Under the pieces are notes generated by a model. The model saw only the letters and a program-made list of their open reading frames with translations, did no database searches and had not been told where the DNA came from. A stretch of DNA of 64,000 bases, from positions 11,739,072 through 11,803,071 of the forward strand of contig JAJEKV010000040.1 of NCBI GenBank assembly GCA_021234155.1, in the 5' to 3' direction. The DNA is from Isoetes taiwanensis. Its lineage: Eukaryota; Streptophyta; Lycopodiopsida; Isoetales; Isoetaceae. Positions 32,701 through 43,819 of the stretch are shown piece after piece. Every line of letters begins with the position of its first letter. Positions within the stretch are counted from its first letter, which is position 1. Both the position numbers and the translations under genes were made by a program.

Positions 32701-33585
32701 ATATTTAATGGCGGCAAACTATGGCAAACAACTTGGGTGCTCACGCCTAAATTTAGTCAATATATGGAGCAAGCAATGGAGGGCTTGCCGTCATGTTATT
32801 GGCCTCTCGAGTGGCCCATTGTTGGTCTGAGACTAAAACCCGATGTACAAATTCAAATGTTATGAATATATGTATGAAAGTTTTTGTTCATTGCACTTGA
32901 GTACTGCTTTTTCTTGTCTTTCTTATTGGTACAATTATGAGTGTGTATACATAATTAAGTCAATCTTCATTTGCTTTGTAGATGAATGGACTGAAACACA
33001 AAAAGACTATTATGAAACTAAGAGATAGAGTTCTCACGCACCCAGAGGTAATAGAAACCAACACAAGCTGCAAGCACATAGGGTTGGGGACCGATTATAA
33101 GCCTCTATCTTCTTTGTTTCTGGACTGTGGGGAAAAGGTTGACCAAATTGAAAACTATGAGGAACGAGCAACCACAAAATGTATATTGGCGACAACTCAC
33201 TTGTTGCACAACCCTTGGGGAAGGCGCGTGTCCAGGAAGATGAAGGCCATGTAGGATGGAAAGGTTTGCGGTGGCACGAGCTATAGAAACCGCATGGACT
33301 CTTTGCGTTAGAGGATATCTCTACAGCCTCTAGGCGGGCTGGAAGACATGATGCAATAGTCATAAGATATCGGGCTCCTCTTGACATTTTGAAGCTAGGC
33401 CATGAATTATGAGCCATGCTCACTTTCGGGTGTGTTGTATTTATGTCCACAATATAAATATATGAACCATTTGTACATGAAGACTGTCCATTTCTTATCT
33501 TTGCCATGACTGAAACTATTTTTAATGTTTATGTAATTCAACTTTCTTATGTTCAATTCTAATCAACTTACACTTAACAAATATC
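32701..33585 (+). other. 3' part of the plus-strand transposon gene, low coding confidence
   Basis: An open frame 32982-33254 (KKTIMKLRDRVLTHPE, later CILATTHLLHNPWG) could be the last exon. Otherwise AT-rich and unassigned. Confidence 0.3.
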
Positions 33586-33589
33586 TCCG

Positions 33590-33655
33590 GAATGTACAAC
33601 GGATGTACATAAGATGTACATAGGATGTACATATTATGTACATTGATGTACCTAA
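33590..33655 (+). repeat. TGTACAT tract 2, between the convergent transposon genes
   Basis: Five or more GATGTACATA-type units in about 60 bases, lying between the ends of the two convergent genes. Confidence 0.65.
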
Positions 33656-33749
33656 TGCACTATTGAAGTAGTCCTTGTCAAATTTGTTCGGTTCTTATCT
33701 CTTATATGAACAAAAGTATTACAATATTTCGGAAAGTACCACGATCGAC

Positions 33750-35559
33750 TTAGTCCAAGTCATCTACAATTCTTTGGAAGTTGTGATAACAATGTCTCAT
33801 GGACTTCATCGGGCAAGTGAAATCTTTGTGCTTGCCCCTTGACTTGTGTTTTACTTTCTTGAATGGGATTGAACCCCAATCCGCATTCTGCGGTACCAAA
33901 ACATTCTTAGTAGGAAGCGGTTTATACTTATTGTGGCGACACGGGATTAGTTCATAATATTGTCCTTCAATGACACTAGTGCGGTGAGTAATCATTTCCA
34001 TAGTCACCAATTGAATCTTCTTCCAATGCATGCTTTTCCTGGTGCACATGATAACATAGTATGAAACACCTTCCACATTGTGCGGTGCTGCAAAAGACAC
34101 AAATACATTCGAAACTCCTACGGTGTCATCTAAACCCACCTCGTCTTACGCATACAAAACATCCACATCATTTTCAAAGCTTCACCACAAGAGGCAATAT
34201 GATGTGGGCTCCAAACTTTTAGAGACCATTCTCCACAATGTTTAATGTTCTCACAATTCAACCAATTGAAGTTAATGCAAGCATCACAAAAAAGCGCGAG
34301 AGTGGTGCATAGCAACTTTGTTGGATCTGTTTGGGTTTATAGTTGACCGCGAGAATGTATCTTGAGTACCGGGTAAAGTCTTGCAATTGAATGCTTGGCA
34401 CTTTTGTTCACATCTGTTTTTCCAACCTCCCAAAACACCCTTTCACAATCCGATTCCTTGGCCCTTAAAACTGCACATTTGTTTTACTTTTTTCATCCTT
34501 TGGCATGCCATTTTGTTTTCTCTGCTGCGGCTCTCAAGCCACAACTTTGCTATACCGCCCACCGCCATCATGTGTGCCTTTCCCATGGCGGATCAAAGAA
34601 ATTCCATATCACTTTCGAATTTTATTTTCAACATGGTATCTCTGATTCCATACCATGCCCGTCTTGATTTGAATTGAGATGCACAACCATCCGACCACAC
34701 ATAATGAAGGTTTATGTGTCCACCTCCATTATTCTTAAGCCACCCCAAATGTAATTTAAAACCATGTTGCACAAAATGAGTGTCATGCTTTTACGTCATC
34801 ACGAAACATAGAAATGCACTGTTTTTTTAAGCTTACCTTCTATTTTCATCATTGAAATATGGACCAAAATACTAATTTGATCGGGATTCCAATGCTCGGA
34901 TTGCACTACGTCCCCTGGTTTCAATGTGTAGTTCTCCTTAAAGTCAACAACGGACAACACACTATTCAGGGAGTTTCTCAACACATCTTTTAATTTGTTT
35001 GCTCTGCCCGGTGTCTTTGTAAAGTTATGATCGTAAACTTAGCAAGCTGATTTTTCATGTTCTTTAACAAAGCGGATGCTTTGTCATTACGATCAACTAA
35101 TCTAATATACGGATGTACCTTTTTTTGGATGGCTCATTGACATATGCATATACTTGCCGGTCCACATTTGAATTCCATCTTCCTCGTTTGGACGGATGTC
35201 GAATTTCTTCACTCCACATTCATCACATTAGCCTTTGATGCATTTTAGTTTATGCCATTCATCCGTCACAAATTTCATAAGCTGTTGACCTCCACAAGAT
35301 ACTAACATTATCAAAAGTCTTCTTGTTTGCTTGACATTCTCCATTGTTTTCTTTGGGATGCACAAAACACTGCGGCAGCAAGTGCAATTAACATGTAGGG
35401 ATCTCCTCATATCATTGAAGGCCAGCACTCGTGACAGATCGCTTGCTCATGTTTGACACAACAACATGTGTTTCTCTCCTTCAATTTCCTTATGCAATCG
35501 GGTTTGGATACTTTCGAAGCTGTCGGCGAATTTTGGTATCGAGGATTACGATATACAAA
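33750..35559 (-). pseudogene. Transposase-like protein, C-terminal exons (minus strand)
   Basis: From the acceptor TTATCAACAG|TTTGTA at 35559 downward: FVYRNPRYQNSP, a Cys/His-rich patch RNTCCCVKHEQAICHECW with a further CTCC nearby, then a long segment broken by frameshifts. At about 34705-34670 the frame reads VWSDGCAAQFKSR, and at about 34592-34563 HGKGTHDGGG. Together SDGxxAQFK and HGKGxxDGxG form the core of a transposase-like family seen in many invertebrates and non-seed plants, with a probable acidic catalytic residue in SDG. The final frame 34139-33750 has YYVIMCTRKSMHW and VIEGQYYELIPCRHNKY. Frameshifted, so probably inactive as assembled. Confidence 0.65.
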
Positions 35560-35639
35560 CTGTTGATAAAGCTCAGATTGCAATAACAAAACCATTAAAG
35601 ACCATGTTAGCAAAATGATGTCGGCAACCAGATGCCAAA

Positions 35640-35915
35640 AGAGTATTGAACTATACTATTGTACAATTAATGTATGGTCTATGTACATAAAATGTCCATC
35701 CAACAGTTCCACTGATCTGTTACTGTACATCTAATGTACATCTAATGTACATCAGTACATCTAATGTACAACTATGGTTCATCGATGCATTCTTGTACAT
35801 CCAATGTACATCCAATGTACATCCAATGTACATCCAGTGAACATCTAATTAATGTTCCAATATTAGTACATCACATTAATGTTACAATATTAGTACAACT
35901 AATGTACATATGTCA
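35640..35915 (-). repeat. TGTACAT tract 3, inside the transposase intron
   Basis: CTAATGTACATC/CCAATGTACATC units repeated about ten times at 35720-35845, with looser copies on both sides. Confidence 0.7.
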
Positions 35916-36020
35916 GATTTGTTATCTAAAAAGTACCTAATAGCACATCACTGCAAGATTTCTGCTACTGTGTAAACAATGTATAAATGTAAACAATGTA
36001 AAATGCAATACATTTCATGA

Positions 36021-39000
36021 ATATGTAGCAAAATAACAGGGGGTTCCAGGGGGATTTGTTATAGATATAATTCTTGAAATCATAGACCATATCCCTAAAA
36101 CAATTCAATGGGTTATTATAAAAAAAAACATAGATTTAAGATAAAAAATAGTCACATTAGCTCACTGGTTAGATTGGTTAAAGTAGTCTTATTAGGACAT
36201 TGAGTTATTTTGGTAGAGGTTCGAATCCCCGTATTTCATATTCTAAAAGCTTAAGCGAAACCGTATAGAGGCTCGATATACCATCAAAACCTTAGGCAAA
36301 CTCGTATTCGACATCTTAAAATCATAGGCGTCCCCAATCATAATTGAGCATAATCGAAGCGAGAGGTGTCCGAGAGGCTCCAACATCTGATGCGGGGCGT
36401 CGGATTGACAGATCCGACAATCGTGGTAGTCCGGGGTGCACCTCGTTTAGAATATGTAGCAAAATAACGAGGGGGTTCGAGGGGATTTGTTATAGATATA
36501 ATTCTTGAAATCATAGACCATATCCTAAAACAATTCAATGGGTTATTATAAAAAAACATAGATTTAAGATAAAAATAGTCACATTAGCTCACTTTGGTTA
36601 GATTGGTTAAAGTAGTCTTATTAGGACATTGAGTTATTTTTGGTAGAGGTTGAATCCCGTATTTCATATTCTAAAAGCTTAAAGCTTAAAACCGTATAGA
36701 GGCTCGATATACCATCAAAACCTTAGGCAAACTCATTATTCGACATCATCTTAAAATCATAGGCGTCCCCAATCATAATTGAGCATAATCGAAACGAGAG
36801 GTGTCCAGAGGCTCCAACATCTGATGCGGGCCGTCGGATTGGATGATCCGACGATTTGTGGGTAGTCGTGGTGCACCTCGTTTAGAATATGTAGCAAAAT
36901 AACGAGGGGTTCGTGGGGATTTGTTATAGATATAATTCTTGAAATCATAGACCATATCCCTAAAACAATTCAATGGGTTATTATAAAAAAAACATAGATT
37001 TAAGATAAAAAATAGTCACATTAGCTCACTGGTTAGATTGGTTAAAGTAGTCTTATTAGGACATTGAGTTATTTTGGTAGAGGTTCGAATCCCCGTATTT
37101 CATATTCTAAAAGCTTAAGCGAAACCGTATAGAGGCTCGATATACCATCAAAACCTTAGGCAAACTCGTATTCGACATCTTAAAATCATAGGCGTCCCCA
37201 ATCATAATTGAGCATAATCGAAGCGAGAGAGGTGTCGAGAGGCTCCAACATCTGATGCGGGTCGTGGGATTGACAGATCCGACGACTGTGGTAGTCCAGG
37301 GTGCACCTCGTTTAGAATATGTAGCAAAATAACAGGGGGTTCCAGGGGGATTTGATATAGATATAATTCTTGAAATCATAGACCATATCCCTAAAACAAT
37401 TCAATGGGTTATTATTAAAAAAACATAGATTTAAGATAAAAATAGTCACATTAGCTCTTTGGTTAGATTGGTTAAAGTAGTCTTATTAGGACATTGAGTT
37501 ATTTTGGTAGAGGTTGAATCCCCGTATTTCATATTCTAAAAGCTTAAAAGCGGCTTGGTATAGAGGCTCGATATACCATCAAAACCTTAGGCAAACTTCG
37601 TATTCGACATCTTAAAAATCAGGCGTCCCCAATCATAATTGAGCATAATCGAAACGAGAGGTGTCGAGGCTCCAACATCTGATGCGGGCCGTCGGATTGA
37701 GATCCCGACGGTGTGGTAGTCCGTGGTGCACCTCGTTTAGAATATGTAGCAAAATAATGGGGTTCGGGGGATTTGTTATAGATATAATTCTTGAAATCAT
37801 AGACCATATCCCTAAAAACAATTCAATGGGTTATTATAAAAAAACATAGATTTAAGATAAAAAATAGTCACATTAGCTCTTTGGTTAGATTGGTTAAAGT
37901 AGTCTTATTAGGACATTGAGTTATTTTGGTAGAGGTTGAATCCCCGTATTTCATATTCTAAAAGCTTGCTTAAAACCGTATAGAGGCTCGATATACCATC
38001 AAAACCTTAGGCAAACTTCGTATTCGACATCTTAAAATCATAGGCGTCCCCAATCATAATTGAGCATAATCGAAAGCGAGAGGTGTCCGAGGCTCCAACA
38101 TACGATGATGTCCGGGCGTCCGGATTGACAGATCCGACGGCGTGGTAGTCGGGGGGTGCACCTCGTTTAGAATATGTAGCAAAATAACGAGGGGTTCAGG
38201 GGATTTGTTATAGATATAATTCTTGAAATCATAGACCATATCCCTAAAACAATTCAATGGGTTATTATAAAAAAACATAGATTTAAGATAAAAAATAGTC
38301 ACATTAGCTCCTTTGGTTAGATTGGTTAAAGTAGTCTTATTAGGACATTGAGTTATTTTGGTAGAGGTTGAATCCCAGGTATTTCATATTCTAAAAGCTT
38401 AAGCGAAAACCCATTATAGAGGCTCGATATACCATCAAAACCTTAGGCAAACTCGTATTCGACATCTTAAAATCATAGCGTCCCCAATCATAATTGAGCA
38501 TAATCGAAGCGAGAGGTGTCGAGGCTCCAACATATCTGATGCGGGGCGTCCGGATTGAGATCCGACGATTGTGGTAGTCGGGGTGCACCTCGTTTAGAAT
38601 ATGTAGCAAAATAACGGGGGTTCCAGGGGGATTTGTTATAGATATAATTCTTGAAATCATAGACCATATCCCTAAAACAATTCAATGGGTTATTATAAAA
38701 AAAACATAGATTTAAGATAAAAATAGTCACATTAGCTCTTTGGTTAGATTGGTTAAAGTAGTCTTATTAGGACATTGAGTTATTTTGGTAGAGGTTGAAT
38801 CAGTATTTCATATTCTAAAAGCTTAAAGTTTAAACCGTATAGAGGCTCGATATACCATCAAAACCTTAGGCAAACTTCGTATTCGACATCTTAAAATCAT
38901 AGGCGTCCCCAATCATAATTGAGCATAATCGAAGCGAGAGGTGTCGAGAGGCTCCAACATCTGATCGGGCGCGTCGGATTGACAGATCCGGCAGCGTGGG

Positions 39001-40608
39001 TAGTCGAGGTGGTGCACCTCGTTTAGAATATGTAGCAAAATAACAGGGGTTCGTGGGGATTTGTTATAGATATAATTCTTGAAATCATAGACCATATCCC
39101 TAAAACAATTCAATGGGTTATTATAAAAAAAAACATAGATTTAAGATAAAAAATAGTCACATTAGCTCCTTTGGTTAGATTGGTTAAAGTAGTCTTATTA
39201 GGACATTGAGTTATTTTGGTAGAGGTTGAATCCAGTATTTCATATTCTAAAAGCTTAAAAGCTTAGGTATAGAGGCTCGATATACCATCAAAACCTTAGG
39301 CAAATAGAGACATCTCAAAAAATCGATATACCATCAATCATTATTGAGCATAATCGAAGCGAGAGGTGTCGACAGGCTCAAAATCATCTGGGATTGGTCC
39401 CCAATCATAATTGAGCATAGTAGGGTCGTTTAGAATATGTAGAGGGGTTCGGGGATTTGTTATAGATATAATTCTTGAAATCATAGACCATATCCCTAAA
39501 ACAATTCAATGGGTTATTATAAAAAAAAACATAGATTTAAGATAAAAAATAGTCACATTAGCTCTTTGGTTAGATTGGTTAAAGTAGTCTTATTAGGACA
39601 TTGAGTTATTTTGGTAGTTTAGAATATTTCATATTCTAAAAGCAAAAGCGAAACCGTATAGAGGCTCGATATACCATCAAAACCTTAGAGCAAACTTCGA
39701 GGGTCCCCAATTTGCATTATAGAGGTGTATAATTCTTGAAATCATAGACCATATCACCTCGTTTAAAAATTCAAAATGGGATTTGTTATAGATATAAAAA
39801 TCATAGACCATATCCCTAAAACAATTCAATGGGTTATTATAAAAAAAAAAAAATTTAAGTCAGTCACATTAGCTCTTTGGTTAGATTGGTTAAAGTAGTC
39901 TTATTAGGACATTGAGTTATTTTGGTAGAGGTTGAATCCCGTATTTCATATTCTAAAAGCTTAAAGCTTAAACCAGATATAGGGCTCGATATACCATCAA
40001 AACCTTAGGCAAACTCAGATATTGACATCTTAAAATCATAGGCGCCCCCAATCATAATTGAGCATAATCGAAAGCGAGAGGTGTCCGGAGGCTCCAACAT
40101 CTGATGCGGGCCGTCGGATTGACGATCCGACGACGGTGGTAGTCCGAGGTGCACCTCGTTTAGAATATGTAGCAAAATAACGGGGGTTCGGGGGGATTTG
40201 TTATAGATATAATTCTTGAAATCATAGACCATATCCTAAAACAATTCAATGGGTTATTATAAAAAAACATAGATTTAAGATAAAAAAATAGTCACATTAG
40301 CTCCTTTGGTTAGATTGGTTAAAGTAGTCTTATTAGGACATTGAGTTATTTTGGTAGAGGTTCGAATCCCCGTATTTCATATTCTAAAAGCTTAAGCGAA
40401 ACCGTATAGAGGCTCGATATACCATCAAAACCTTAGGCAAACTCGTATTCGACATCTTAAAATCATAGGCGTCCCCAATCATAATTGAGCATAATCGAAA
40501 CGAGAGGTGTCCAGAGGCTCCAACATACAGTCTGGGCCGTCGGATTGACAGATCCGACGACTGTGGTAGTCCAGGGTGCACCTCGTTTAGAATATGTAGC
40601 AAAATAAC
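36021..40608 (+). repeat. Tandem array of ~430-bp units with tRNA-like promoter boxes
   Basis: Unit starts (ATATGTAGCAAAATAAC) at 36021, 36452, 36887, 37317, 37742, 38172, 38599, 39028, 39435 (degenerate), about 39765 (degenerate), 40165 and a partial at 40592, so about 10.6 units of 407-435 bases. Each has TTAGCTCACTGGTTAGA (box A-like) and, about 60 bases on, AGAGGTTCGAATCCCCG (perfect box B), the spacing of a tRNA-derived internal promoter. Short open frames inside are chance. Unit-to-unit differences cluster in the segment around ATCTGATGCGGGC...CCGACGACTGTGG. Confidence 0.9.
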
Positions 40609-40728
40609 ATGTGTATTCATTAACAGGTCACTCGGAACAGAACTAGAATGTACAGAAGAAAGTCATGAAAGAATTTTGGAAGAAAACATAATCTCCAAAA
40701 CTGAATTGATTCAATTACAAGAGCAAAC

Positions 40729-41611
40729 CTGTGAGATATCAAGGTATTGTATTGCTTGTGTTCTCCTCTTCATGACATCTCTAACCTTTGGTGAAACTTT
40801 GGTATTGTCAAGCCAAAATTCACGAACCTGACATTTGATTGAATCATCGATTCTATTTGATCTTGGCATCCTTCCTGCCAAAGCCCATACATTTGCTCCA
40901 CTTAATGACATTATCTTCCTTCTTGCTGCAGCTTTGGATAAATTTCTTGGCTGTATCTTTAGCAATTTTGAAGAAACATTCTTGTTTATATCTCCTTTTT
41001 TCCAACAATCATTGATAGCGGTGAATGTTTTGCAGCCAATTTATCTTTGCTATTAGCAGACTTTACTTCTTGAAGCCCATCTTTCAAGTTTCTGATCATT
41101 GATTTCATAACAATAACTTCGGAAGGATTTCCAATTCTGAGGTTCGAAAGCAGGAAAAAGCCTGTCATCTTGCAACAAACGATCACAAAAACTAATCTTT
41201 GATCACGGGCGAAGCGTTTGCCAAAGAATCGAGGATGCAATCTACCGACACATCAACACATTTGCTTTATTTGTTTTGTGGCATAACCGGCCAATGTCGG
41301 CATACTTACGCTTAGAACCATCACTTCCATTGGAATTCTCACCCTCCATGAACAGATTGAAATTGATTTGTATTTCTTGTAGATTCAATTGGCATGTGTT
41401 TGCTTCTGGAATTCGTTCGGTGTTCGTCCTGTGAAAGGGGGGGATTTCGGAAAGGGAGGGACGGATCCATTCGAATTGGTTCGGTGGTTCGGTGGTTAAC
41501 CAAAATTCGGGGGAATGTCAGGGATGATCTTGCAATCATTGCATATCTGACACAAAACGACAAACCATAGTATCTTGATGTACATCTAAAATGTACCCCA
41601 AAAAAGCACAA
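40729..41611 (-). pseudogene. Transposase-like protein, N-terminal exons (minus strand)
   Basis: Frames 41611-41339, 41240-40986 and 40965-40711 continue one another with small shifts. They read MPIESTRNTNQFQS, then SEVIVMKSMIRNLKDGLQEV, then NVWALAGRMPRSNRIDDSIK and CQVREFWLDNTKVSPKVRD. The last block (V-x-x-FW...T..SP..RDV) is typical of the region before the Cys-rich part in proteins with the SDG/HGKG core. It ends at the donor after DISQ. Confidence 0.5.
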
Positions 41612-41641
41612 ATTCGTCCTTCAATTCAGTACGATGTACGT

Positions 41642-41663
41642 ACACCCTTTCGTGCTTTTACCC
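41642..41663 (-). repeat. Right terminal inverted repeat
   Basis: Reverse complement of the left repeat except one base (A/G in the CATG/CGTG position). Followed directly by the TCTT duplication and by the rest of the Penelope-like intron. Confidence 0.9.
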
Positions 41664-41850
41664 TCTTAGGAAAAGACTTCAATGATGGTAGTCTAAAGTA
41701 TTGAATAAATGTTTAAAGGATAAAGGCTAAGGGATATTAAGTACCAAGGATTCACATGATAATGGAATCAGGATTGATAATACAATTCCTGGGATTGACC
41801 AGGGATTGATGTTGGACCTAAGTTATTAGGTTTGGCTAGATTTTTTTTTT
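41664..41850 (+). mobile_element. Penelope-like retroelement, copy 3, right part
   Basis: Continues intron 1 of copy 3 after the transposon, matching 13527-13705 of copy 1. It ends abruptly in a T-run at about 41842-41853, where the Ty3 leader resumes. Confidence 0.8.
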
Positions 41851-41866
41851 TTCTCTCCATATTAGG

Positions 41867-41951
41867 GCGGCGGGCACCCCCTGCCTTGACCTCGCCACCG
41901 TCGCCAGCAACACCCGGGTACCCCCTGCCCGCCGATTAGGGTTAGGGTTTC
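41867..41951 (+). repeat. Right copy of the direct repeat flanking the Penelope-like array
   Basis: Matches 11069-11151. Ends TTAGGGTTAGGGTTT, a short telomere-like motif. Confidence 0.65.
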
Positions 41952-42106
41952 GCGCCGGGTACTCATCCCAAAATTACACTTAAACCACATTGAATTAACC
42001 ATGGCAACATCTACTACACCGCCCAAGTCTCAAACTACTCCATCACTCACTAAATAGCGATCTAACGAGTTAGTATGTGGCCGGTGCAATTTGGTTTCCC
42101 AAAACC
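41952..42106 (-). other. Leader of the Ty3 element, right part
   Basis: Non-coding sequence between the array and the primer binding site. Confidence 0.7.
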
Positions 42107-42121
42107 ATGCTCTGATACCAC
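42107..42121 (-). other. Primer binding site of the Ty3 element (initiator tRNA-Met)
   Basis: On the minus strand TGGTATCAGAGCA follows the 5' LTR after one base. TGGTATCAGAGC is complementary to the 3' end of plant initiator tRNA-Met. It fixes the element's orientation as minus. Confidence 0.9.
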
Positions 42122-43713
42122 TGTGACGCTCCCTGAATATATATGACACCTAGCCGTATACATACGGGGACTTTCCCCTCCCATGGCGACCAACTCGCCA
42201 TGAGCAGGGCCCTCCGTCTATCCCGGGCCATCTATAGAAAGATGTCCGAGTGAAGGACACAGAGGGGTCATTCGGCCCACGCCTTCAATGGGGCTCCTAC
42301 GTCGCGGAAGCATGAATACAAGGTTAGCACACAACATAAAATATATATAAATAACCACCACGAAGGGTGGCACATCCATCCAAGTACCAACGGCAAAGAA
42401 GATGCATTTAACCCTAGGGAAAACACCCCAAACCCCAGGTTCTACCCCGGTTCGGACTCCTGTGGGGATGGACTGACGGCTCGGTCTCAAGAGATCAGCA
42501 GCAGACAGAGGTATAACCTGGCGTTGGCTGGCATAGAACAGTGGCTAGGGTTGTCCACTCCATCTGCCCCTCCTGTGCACACTTTGCAGATGTGTCGATT
42601 CACGCTATGGCGTCGCTATAGCCCAGGAGACTTGAGACTCAAGGCATCACCCGCCGAGCCTACCCGGGGTTCATGGCGCCCGGTCCGATGGCGGGTCGAG
42701 GAAGCGTCCCCTTCGAGGATCCGAGTGGTTCCATGGGTGAGCTAGAGAATACGTGCGCATCAGCGACCCCGCATCCGTGCAGGCTTACTCACCCTAAATC
42801 TACTCAAAGTGCATGGTGCCCCATGCGGGTCACACCACTACACCAGGGAGTGTCGGACCCATACCCGGCCCCCCTCGTGACCGGCTATCGAGGGCCTAGG
42901 CCCTTTGTAGGAGTCTCGGGAGCCTTTATGTTCGTGCAAGACCCCACCCCCACTTCACCACTGCGTCCCTTCTGCGGTGCTAAGCCGGGTCCATAGCGTC
43001 TACGACCCGGTGGTCTCTTGTACAAGTCAAGCAACTAATGGGAAATGAGGGGGGATCAACCTAGGAGTATGCTACCAACATAGCTCAGAGGTCTCTACCC
43101 CCCTTAATTCCCCCATTTCCAGAGTAATATCATGCAAAGAACTACCAATCCATCCTTTAAGAGCAAGACCAGAATCAGAAATAAAGAGAACTCACCTTTA
43201 CAATCAAGGGTTAGTTCCTACAAGTAAAAGCACAGAGAAAGCGAAGAAATAAACACAACAAGTGCCAAGCGGGGCTACCCTAGAATTCTCAAGCTATACT
43301 AACCACCCACGAAGTTCCTCTTTGGATCCGTTGTCATTTGGTGCTTCCATCTTCCCTGGACTTGGCGCTCAGCTCTGGACACACAGGTAAAGGTGCTTGG
43401 CAAAGGTGGGCACTCAGCTCCTGCTCCTCTTGGACGATTAGGGGGGTCAATTAGGGATAGGGTCAAGTTGATGGCTCAATTTGGAATTCCCCATGCTGGC
43501 CAATCGATATAGGCCAGGTGGCGCCTTCCCAAAGCATTTAGACATTACTTCCCTAATCTTAGGTTATTATTCTTAATGATTAAATTAGCATGGCTAATTT
43601 AATCCCTTTAGGTCAACCCCCCCTAGGTTACAGTACCCCATGGTGGCGTACCTTTACTGGGTGACGTGTCGGTATATTTATACGTATATCGTATAAATAC
43701 TTGGAACGTCACA
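42122..43713 (-). repeat. 5' LTR of the Ty3/gypsy element
   Basis: 1592 bases bounded by TGTGACGCTCCC and GGAACGTCACA, an extended inverted TGTGACG/CGTCACA end. Matches 1-1401 and, more distantly, the solo LTR at 60083-61595. Confidence 0.95.
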
Positions 43714-43819
43714 TGTGTAGACGCAACTACTGTATAAACAAATAACACTTGATCTTCCAGTCAACTATTTTGCTTCTATTACAGAAATTTTTCATACTAA
43801 AATAGCTTCCAATGGCTGC

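Larger units (their letters stand above)
35560..40728 (-). other. Large intron of the transposase-like gene
   Basis: Minus strand: CTCACAG|GTTTGC (40728) to TTTATCAACAG| (35560). Splicing joins DISQ to FVYRNPRY in frame. The intron is almost wholly the tandem repeat array plus the TGTACAT tract. Confidence 0.6.
27035..41663 (+). mobile_element. 14.6-kb DNA transposon with 22-bp TIRs and 4-bp TSD
   Basis: Left end GGGTAAAAGCATGAAAGGGT (27035 on) and right end ACACCCTTTCGTGCTTTTACCC (41642-41663) are inverted repeats of 22 bases with one mismatch. TCTT flanks both sides (27031-27034, 41664-41667), and the interrupted Penelope-like intron continues beyond. Inside are two convergent multi-exon genes: plus strand with protease and phosphatase remnants, minus strand with a transposase-like protein. 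Large intronic tandem repeats and several TGTACAT-rich tracts are also present. A 4-bp duplication is reported for Sola and Ginger superfamilies. I cannot assign a superfamily with certainty. Confidence 0.85.
1..43713 (-). mobile_element. Ty3/gypsy chromovirus, interrupted, with extra ORFs upstream of gag
   Basis: The two LTRs (1-1401, truncated by the window edge, and 42122-43713) are direct repeats. The internal part reads on the minus strand: initiator-Met primer site beside the right LTR, then histone-like and other extra frames (10907-7059), gag (6802), protease, reverse transcriptase, RNase H, integrase and chromodomain (ending 2021), then a purine-rich tract beside the left LTR. Bases about 11148-41850 are a nested insertion of younger elements in the leader. 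Without it the element would be about 13 kb. The gag-pol frame is continuous but has three stops. The element sits in a LINE whose reverse transcriptase frame can be read up to the right LTR. Target duplication cannot be checked because the left end is outside the window. Confidence 0.93.

Noticed and set aside
36140-36235. A functional tRNA gene
   Set aside because: Boxes A and B are present, but acceptor and anticodon stems do not pair convincingly. Called tRNA-like only.
36021-40608. CRISPR-like array
   Set aside because: Units are about 430 bp and repeat along their whole length, with no short repeat/unique spacer pattern. The host is a plant.
36338-40620. Series of 60-90-residue minus-strand frames such as those with YNKSP and YFATYSKRG
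   Set aside because: They are chance frames in the 430-bp tandem units, and each differs by frameshift between units.
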